Positions 37,394 through 44,100 of a stretch of DNA of 45,929 nucleotides are shown here, in pieces. The notes beneath the pieces are model-generated. The model was not told where the DNA came from. It saw only the letters and a program-made list of their open reading frames with translations, and searched no databases. The translations under genes and the position numbers were made by a program. How positions within the stretch are numbered: position 1 is the first letter of the stretch; each line of letters begins with the position of its first letter. The stretch is taken from positions 1 through 45,929 of the IMG/VR virus record IMGVR_UViG_3300037261_000065; one strand, written 5' to 3'. This DNA comes from a virus.

Positions 37394-38640
37394 TGCCTTT
37401 ATTTGAACACCAACAAAAGATAATTAATGAGGATCCTAAGATTACGGGTTTATTCCTTGGAACAGGTAGTGGAAAGACTCTTACAGCTCTTTGCCTAGCT
37501 CGTGGTAAAACACTTGTTATTTGTCCTAAGACACAAAAAGAAGATCGTAATTGGGAACGAGAAAATGAACAAAATAATTTAAAAGTAAAATTGACAGTAA
37601 TTAGCAAAGAATATTTTAGAGATCATTGGGGAGAACTTGAACAATATGACACAATTATCAATGATGAAGCCCACACTTGTCTTGGGGTTACACCAGAGAC
37701 TCGTCAAGTTAATAAAAAGCCAGTTAAAAAAACTTCTCAACTTTTCGGAAACCTACAATTGTATATGAAGAAATATCCACCTATACGACTCTATTTATGT
37801 ACAGCAACCATCATGCGTTCTCCAATGACTGTGTGGGGTGCGGCTACTATACTTGGATATGATTGGAACTGGTATGAATTTAGGGATACCTTTTATTTTA
37901 AGATTCCTTCTCCTGGATATCGAGAAATCTGGATTGCCAGATCTGATGATGCGACAAAAGATCGATTAGCAAGAGCTGTTCGCACTATTGGATATGTAGG
38001 ACGACTTGAAGACTTTTTTGATGTTCCCCCACAGACCTATAAGACAATTTATCTTGAATTAACTTCGGCACAAAAGAAAAAAATTAAAGAATTAAAAATT
38101 GAATATCCGGAACCGATAGTTCGTGTAGGTAAGATTCATCAACTTGAAAATGGCGTATTGACTGGTGATGAATTCTCAAAAGGAGAATCATATGAAAATG
38201 CTAAAATAGATACTATTCATGATCTTGCTATTGAGTTTCCTAGGATGGTTATATTCGCTAAATATAGGGCACAAATCGATGCTATAGCCTCTTCCTTGAG
38301 TGAAAAGAAGTATAAGGTACTTACACTCACTGGAGATACAAAAGAGCGTGGTGAGGTCATTAAAGAGGCGAATAAATCTAAAGAATGTATTTTTATCGCT
38401 CAAGCACAAATTTCGGCAGGCTGGGAGCTTCCTGAATACCCTGTAATGATATTTGCTTCACGTACATATTCATTTGTTGATTATGATCAATCAATTGGTC
38501 GAATTCAACGAGCTAATAATATTAAAAAAAATCTCTATATTACACTTGTTACAAGAGGTGGTGTAGATGAAGCGGTGGATAAATGTCTTGCAAATAAGAA
38601 AGACTTTTCTGATAGAATATATACTAATGAATTGGAATAG
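37393..38640 (+). CDS. SF2 DNA helicase
   Basis: 415 residues. Motif I GTGSGKT (23-29), motif II NDEAH (90-94), motif III CTAT, and motif VI YDQSIGRIQRANN near residue 365 define a DEAD/DEAH-like SF2 helicase with both RecA-type domains. Size fits the short phage helicases that act in replication fork or recombination work. It heads a compact operon with a zinc-ribbon protein and a resolvase-like protein. Confidence 0.85.
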   Translation: MPLFEHQQKIINEDPKITGLFLGTGSGKTLTALCLARGKTLVICPKTQKEDRNWERENEQNNLKVKLTVISKEYFRDHWGELEQYDTIINDEAHTCLGVTPETRQVNKKPVKKTSQLFGNLQLYMKKYPPIRLYLCTATIMRSPMTVWGAATILGYDWNWYEFRDTFYFKIPSPGYREIWIARSDDATKDRLARAVRTIGYVGRLEDFFDVPPQTYKTIYLELTSAQKKKIKELKIEYPEPIVRVGKIHQLENGVLTGDEFSKGESYENAKIDTIHDLAIEFPRMVIFAKYRAQIDAIASSLSEKKYKVLTLTGDTKERGEVIKEANKSKECIFIAQAQISAGWELPEYPVMIFASRTYSFVDYDQSIGRIQRANNIKKNLYITLVTRGGVDEAVDKCLANKKDFSDRIYTNELE

Positions 38641-38650
38641 ACTACAAGAC

Positions 38651-38896
38651 ATGAAATGCCCTCAATGTGCGACTGATCTAAAGTCAGAGCTTTTAATTAT
38701 TAAGTGTAAGTGTGGTTTTTCTATATCAATGAAAAGGTTTGATGAAATAATAGATAGTTTATATAAAAAGTCTTTTAAATCAGTTCGTGTTCCTAACGAA
38801 ATGGAAAATTTAGAAGCTTTGAATAATCTTGGCCATGAAGAAGAAACCGATGGATTTTTAGATGATGAAGAAATAGAAGACGAAATATATATATGA
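38651..38896 (+). CDS. Zinc-ribbon protein with acidic tail
   Basis: 81 residues from ATG at 38651 (chosen because the zinc motif begins there; earlier in-frame Met codons lie inside the helicase). CPQC (3-6) and CKC (20-22) suggest a zinc ribbon; the C-terminus is strongly acidic (EEETDGFLDDEEIEDE). May mimic DNA or bind the neighbouring helicase. Overlaps the next gene by 4 bp. Confidence 0.6.
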   Translation: MKCPQCATDLKSELLIIKCKCGFSISMKRFDEIIDSLYKKSFKSVRVPNEMENLEALNNLGHEEETDGFLDDEEIEDEIYI

Positions 38897-39276
38897 AACA
38901 CCAAGAAACAAAGTCATCAATAATTTTCCGACACTGGATAAAAGCCAACCCACTCTATACTTGTGCTTTAGAAATGAAAGACACAAGAGGTAAAAACAAT
39001 TTAGCCTTCTCAGAAGTTAAACAAGCACAAAGAGATTTTGGAATGGCAATAAAGAGCGATAAGGGGGTAATGATTCGTGTTGAGCCAATTGTTGAAGGCT
39101 ACCCGGATTATATCTATCTTAGAAATGAACCAGCTTATGTCCCAATTAAATATCCAAAATGTATTTGTATTATTGATATTGAAACATTTATTTTAGAAGA
39201 CAAAAGAAGCAAAAAAAGAAGATCCCTTACCTGCGCTCGAGCAAAAGATATTGCAATCAAAGTAATAGAACTATGA
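38893..39276 (+). CDS. Holliday-junction-resolvase-like protein
   Basis: 127 residues. Residues ~8-60 contain HWIKANP, ALEMKDTRGKNNLAF and QAQRDFGMAIKSDKGVMIRV, a frame that includes an E-x-K pair like PD-(D/E)XK nucleases. The 'EPAYVPIKYPKCICIIDIETF' block with a basic 'EDKRSKKRRSL' end is found in a phage family I associate with junction resolvases. It would resolve branched DNA before packaging. Family identity is moderately certain. The start overlaps the previous gene by 4 bp. Confidence 0.6.
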   Translation: MKHQETKSSIIFRHWIKANPLYTCALEMKDTRGKNNLAFSEVKQAQRDFGMAIKSDKGVMIRVEPIVEGYPDYIYLRNEPAYVPIKYPKCICIIDIETFILEDKRSKKRRSLTCARAKDIAIKVIEL

Positions 39277-39416
39277 AAACTAAACCTATTACAAGAATAT
39301 GGAATTCTGAAGATGAAGAGAAAGTTCCTTGTCCTCGTTGCAAGAGTAAAATGAGAAGAACCGAAGATGGGAGATACAAGTGCTATCGATGTTCTTTTGG
39401 CAGAGCTGGAAATTAA
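39273..39416 (+). CDS. Small zinc-ribbon protein, last early gene
   Basis: 47 residues with CPRC (20-23) and CYRC (37-40), a clear zinc ribbon. Its start overlaps the previous stop by 4 bp. Last gene before the shared terminator. Confidence 0.7.
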   Translation: MKTKPITRIWNSEDEEKVPCPRCKSKMRRTEDGRYKCYRCSFGRAGN

Positions 39417-39438
39417 AAAGAGCCCCGAAGGGCTCTTT
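39417..39438. terminator. Bidirectional terminator where early and late units meet
   Basis: AAAGAGCCC-CGAA-GGGCTCTTT is a perfect 9-bp stem with a tetraloop, with A-rich and T-rich flanks that work in both directions. It lies between the converging last early gene (39416) and the holin stop (39447). Confidence 0.9.
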
Positions 39439-39446
39439 AAAATGTC

Positions 39447-39746
39447 TTACTGAGTAGTGATAACTGGATTTTGACCAGTTAATGATTTGTAAGCTTTTCG
39501 TATGAAACCGTATGTTCCACCGATAGAACCAATGAGTAGCAATACGTCAGTCACTACAACAGCTATTGAATTGATAATGTCGTTAATCTGTAGATTACCA
39601 ACATTGACATGGAGAAGTCCTAGAGCTGGAATTAAAGCACCTGCAATAACAGTTAAATATCCTTTTGCTGTCAATCCTACCTTTTGTGGATCTGAAGAAG
39701 AAAACCACAACCAATTAAAAACGCCATGAATAAATTTGTTGATCAT
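39447..39746 (-). CDS. Holin
   Basis: 99 residues with two membrane helices (about 27-47, GYLTVIAGALIPALGLLHV, and 56-78, IINSIAVVVTDVLLLIGSIG) and short polar ends. Size and topology fit a class II holin; it follows the lysin gene by 20 bp. It would form lesions that let the lysin reach the wall. Confidence 0.8.
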   Translation of the reverse strand: MINKFIHGVFNWLWFSSSDPQKVGLTAKGYLTVIAGALIPALGLLHVNVGNLQINDIINSIAVVVTDVLLLIGSIGGTYGFIRKAYKSLTGQNPVITTQ

Positions 39747-39766
39747 ATTTGTTATATTATTAATAA

Positions 39767-40861
39767 TTATACTCCATAAAGAGCATTGAGCTTTTTTATG
39801 GTATTAAGTCCAACATATCCAGTTGCTGCATTAAGATTGCTTGGAAGTAATATGTCGTTCTTATATTTTTCTTGAAATACTTTTACTGCTGCGAGGGTTC
39901 GACCTGCAAATAATCCAGTTGCACAATCAACTGGCAAAAGACCCTCGAAGATAAGGCATTTCTGGAGTGCGACTACTTCTGGTCCTTGAGCCCCTATAGA
40001 AAGTGGTATTGTAAAGATATGAGTAGGCTTTATTCCAGCTCCAGCCATCATAGTAACCGTAGTCCAATAACGAGCATCATAGACTCGTGCTTTGATAAAT
40101 GCTTCTGATAGATATCGAATCTTTAGACCAGCAAACCATGCACTGTCCTGAATGGCAACATATTTAATACCGTCAGAAATAAAACCGCCATTAGGTAGTA
40201 TCGAGATTTCGTGCCTTATCTCAGCTGTGTTAAATGATGGATTATCTATAATTGTAGGAAACAATTGAGCCCATTCACGATATGAAGCGTAGATACAAAT
40301 TGATACTGCATATCCTTGTGCTGCGACTGTTGCAAGCGCATTAATATCATTTTTGGTAGTCGTAAATGTATAGTATTCTGCTCCTGTAAATATCTGTGCC
40401 TCAGTCTTCATTTGAGGAGTTATCACAAGAGCATCAGCATCTGCTTCAGTCTGAGGAGTAGGAAGTGTTTCAAAAAGGCATGAACCATTCTTTCTGATGT
40501 ATTCAAACGCCTCCCAAGGGCTCATACCTAGAGCCGGGAAATTAGATCTCGGTCGATACACAAACATTTGTGAAAGTCTATAATATGTGCCCTTGATTCT
40601 TTTAAGAAGAATTGAGAAAGGAAGCAATACTCCATGAGCAACACATGATGAAGTAAAAAGCTGGTTTTCATAAAAATAAGGAGATTCAATAATCATACTG
40701 CTCCATATTGAAGGTGTTTCAATAGCTGGAGCAGTTCGTTCCTCATGAACATAGTCCTTTTTCTGGGCTTCTAATGTTCGAGGATCTTTAGTAACACCGG
40801 TGAAATAAGGAGACCGCGAATGACCAAAAATAAGGCGTAATATGGTTTTTATTATATTCAT
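39767..40861 (-). CDS. Papain-like cysteine peptidase/peptidoglycan-binding lysin
   Basis: 364 residues from ATG at 40861 (the first ATG at 40918 lies in the operator region, so I prefer the second). Residues ~65-250 look like a C1-type peptidase: Cys73 in 'FTSSCVAHG', a helix 'SQMFVYRPRSNFP', 'GMSPWEAFEYIRKNGSCLFE', and His217 in 'IRHEISILPNGGFIS' with 'AIQDSAW' after it. Residues ~285-364 are a peptidoglycan-binding domain 1 ('GPEVVALQKCLIFEGLLP' ... 'GYVGLNTIKKLNALYG'), in a style common in Patescibacteria. Likely the endolysin; a virion peptidase role is possible. Confidence 0.65.
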   Translation of the reverse strand: MNIIKTILRLIFGHSRSPYFTGVTKDPRTLEAQKKDYVHEERTAPAIETPSIWSSMIIESPYFYENQLFTSSCVAHGVLLPFSILLKRIKGTYYRLSQMFVYRPRSNFPALGMSPWEAFEYIRKNGSCLFETLPTPQTEADADALVITPQMKTEAQIFTGAEYYTFTTTKNDINALATVAAQGYAVSICIYASYREWAQLFPTIIDNPSFNTAEIRHEISILPNGGFISDGIKYVAIQDSAWFAGLKIRYLSEAFIKARVYDARYWTTVTMMAGAGIKPTHIFTIPLSIGAQGPEVVALQKCLIFEGLLPVDCATGLFAGRTLAAVKVFQEKYKNDILLPSNLNAATGYVGLNTIKKLNALYGV

Positions 40862-40869
40862 GATTTCAT

Positions 40870-40940
40870 TATAACGTACATAAGATTTTAATAAAAATAA
40901 AGTTATCCACCTTGACATATAACGTACGATAGATTATGAT
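40870..40940. promoter_or_regulatory. Divergent promoters with two operators and a DnaA box
   Basis: Rightward: TTGACA (40912-40917), 17-bp spacer with operator (40918-40933) and TATGAT, six bases from an ATG. Leftward: a TATAAT (complement of 40868-40873) six bases from the lysin ATG, overlapping a degenerate operator (TATAACGTACATAAGA, 40870-40885, 13 of 16 over the core). A DnaA-box-like TTATCCACC (40903-40911) lies between. Both transcripts would be leaderless. Confidence 0.75.
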
Positions 40941-40946
40941 TTATTC

Positions 40947-41117
40947 ATGTTTAAACATAAATATACTGGAGCTGATATATTTTTTATTACATTAGCAATG
41001 TCATATGTCGTCATGATATTATCTCCAGGTATTGGAAATAGCAGTGATCCTATTATAATAATAGAAATACTAGTAAAATCTTTTATTTTATTTTGGATTG
41101 TTGATAGATTTATTTAA
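40947..41117 (+). CDS. Small membrane protein, leaderless start
   Basis: 56 residues with two membrane helices (about 10-27, DIFFITLAMSYVVMILS, and 36-55, IIIIEILVKSFILFWIV). Its 3' end overlaps the end of the giant minus-strand gene by 8 bp. Expressed alone from an operator-bearing promoter inside the late block, so it could act in immunity, superinfection exclusion or lysis timing. Confidence 0.65.
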   Translation: MFKHKYTGADIFFITLAMSYVVMILSPGIGNSSDPIIIIEILVKSFILFWIVDRFI

Positions 41118-44100
41118 CCAACTCTTTAAGTGCATCAAATGTAAGTGGTGATCCAACTTTATCAAAGGTTGATTGAGTTCTTTTGTCAATGTAAGCTGCA
41201 TCAGCTTGCTTTTTATATCGCACTTCATATTCTTGTGCTTGAGCGCCATTAATCTTTCCTGCTGCAAGAGCTCTGCCTAGGAAATTTTCTACTTGATCAT
41301 CTTGTGCCGCAATATCTTTAGGAATAAGCCACATGTTACTCTCAGAATTGTCTCCGCCAAGCTCAAAGCTTTTTAAATGATCAAGTGTCATCTCAGTTGT
41401 GCCACCTAATTGTTTTTTGACATCAGCCTCTTTCTTGTCGTTTCGCTCGACAATGATTGATCCATTCTCTGTACGTAAAATTCGTTGGTTTGTGAATATT
41501 CTTTCAAAAGCAGTAATAGGATCGACACGAATAGCATTAGCATAAGCTGCCACAGTACCGAGAAGCGAGGTATCATTAGTTGTTGTTCCTGCATCATATA
41601 CCGGGGCACCAGTGCCATTTGCACCATAGAGAATGGTCTTTATAGCACTATAAGCGGCATGTTCTTCATCGGTCATATCAGCCACAAGTGCATCAGCTTC
41701 AGGCGTTCCAAAGCCTAGTTTGTAAGCCTGTTCAACAATAGGTTGTATTTTGTCTTTCATTGCAATAAGATCTTTTGCTGTATCCACTGCTTTCAAGTCT
41801 TTATAAATTGCAAAATCAGAGGCAGTCATGTCGGCAACCAAGGCATCTCCTTCAGATGTTCCAAAGCCTACTTTCTTAACTTGATCATACATAGTCTTTA
41901 TTCGATCAACACTTGTTTGGTCAAGCTTATCAACTTTAGATTGTGCTGAGGCTTCAGCATTGATTAGCTTAGTTTTCACTGAATCAGGTGACGATATTCC
42001 CACGAGACTCATAGCGAATTGAGCAGGAGTTTGGACCCCACTATCAAGTTTTTTATATTGAGCAATAGGAGCAACTGCATTTTCTGCATGATGAAATGCT
42101 TCCTGTGCCTGTTCTCCAGCACTGGCATTTGTATCTCTCACATGAACTCCAGTGAACATATCTACATTAAATAATTGAGAGGCGAGTTCTTTGGTTCCAA
42201 CCGCAGGTGTAATCACAGATTGAATAAATTGACTAATGCCCATATTACCACTCGCGACTTGTATTGCATTGTAAGGGAAAGTTGTTGCACCAGCTCGTCG
42301 CATTTTTGCATTTGGATTACCTGTTGCTTTTTGTATAGCCTCATCGATTGCAGGATAAATTACAAGAGAGATAATACCAAGCATCATTAATTTACTTAAT
42401 ACATCTCCACGATTCTTCCATGCTTCTTTTGATCCAATAGTGTTCATTCCTTCATCTCCAACAGTATTACCAGTTGTGAGTGTTTTTGCCATCTCATAAT
42501 AAGATCTCAAAGCTCCAAAGTGATACGCTCCGAACATGCTTATATTAGGATTGTTTAAGAATTGAAGAACTTTATTTGCAGGCACACGATAGTTAGGAAT
42601 GTGGGCACCAACATCAGCTATTGCCTGTTGCATTGTCTTGTTTGGATCCTTTTCCATTTCTTCATAGACTGCTTGCATTATTGCAATGTCGTTGATCATC
42701 CAAGTAGCTTTACCTGATAGTACATATGGATTAATAGAATTCATTGCTTTCTTTACAAAGTCTAATTCAGGATTTTTATTAATTTCACTCTCCATTTTTG
42801 ATAATAACGCATTGTGCAAGTTCCTTGTTTCCATTGAAGAATAAAGAAGTGGTGCACCGGATTGCAACATTTCAATATAGTCTGAATTTTGATGCATAAC
42901 TGCACTGATTGCACGAGAAGAAGTAGTTACCAATCGCTTCATGGTTAAAGGGTTTGCAAAGTCTTTTGCACCACGGTTTACCATCCAGTGAATTACAATG
43001 TTTGGAATGTGAATAAAAGGATTAAGGAATATAGTCGTGCGGAGAAATCCATTGAGCCCAGTAAGTACATGCAGAGGATCTTTGCCTTTCATCATACTAC
43101 TTGCATATTTATCCATGATTGCTGCAACATGGGGTTCGAGCATATATCCACGGAATGATGGATTGATTGTTGTTGTCCAACCTTTTGGAGCATCTCCTTC
43201 ACCAAATTTCATACCAATAGATTTAAATTTAGCAGACTCTTTGTAGGCATCAAGAAAATCAGTCGCTCGTTCAACTGAACGAAGATTGAGATATGTTACC
43301 AAATCATTTACAAAGAAGTTTGTATGATATCGTGTGTTTGTATTTTTCTCAATCTCCTTTGTTGTAGCTTCTTCAATTTTATAAGACTTTCCATCTTTAA
43401 TAAATGTGTTTCCTTTGATTCCCCCAATATGCTCTCCTCCAACAGTCTTGCTAGTAAGCACAAGTGATGGAGAGAGTTCTTTAATAGGCTGTAATTCTTT
43501 ATGTGAACCAAGGAACTCCTCGAATTTCTCAAAAATATTAGGAGCCACTTCTTTGAATTGCTCAGGGACATGAAGATATGCTTCAAACATTACTGCCATC
43601 TTTTCAGCACCACTTCGTACGTATTTTTTAAATGTATCAGTTGGATCATTAGGAAGTCGAAGATCTGCCAATGCTCTAAGTTCAGATTGGCTAGTATCAC
43701 GACCAAAGTTACGCGCATCATCTTTCTTAAATATTTCTTGCATACCATATCGTTCATCAATCTGATGTCCTATTTCGTGGATAAGAACACGCTCGGGTGC
43801 TCCTACTTTTGTCTTTATGAGATTCTTGCCAGTAAATGATACTCCGGCAGCCTTTGGACCAAGACCTTTCTGATTTTGTGTTGTTCGTATATGCGTAATA
43901 CCAAGATCCGTTGCAAGATTTTCAAGTGCAGGAGTTACATTTTTATCAAAGAATTCTTTTGTGCGTGGAGATATCTTTTTAGTATCTGAGCCAAGATCAG
44001 TTGATACTTTGTCCTTTATTGCTGTTACACGACCGTCTTTGATAGCAACAAGTGTCCTATTGCCATTTTCATCAACTAGAGTCTTATATACACGCGACTT

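Noticed and set aside
37393-38640. Restriction-enzyme subunit instead of helicase
   Set aside because: All motifs are SF2 helicase; no nuclease or target-recognition domain and no specificity subunit nearby.
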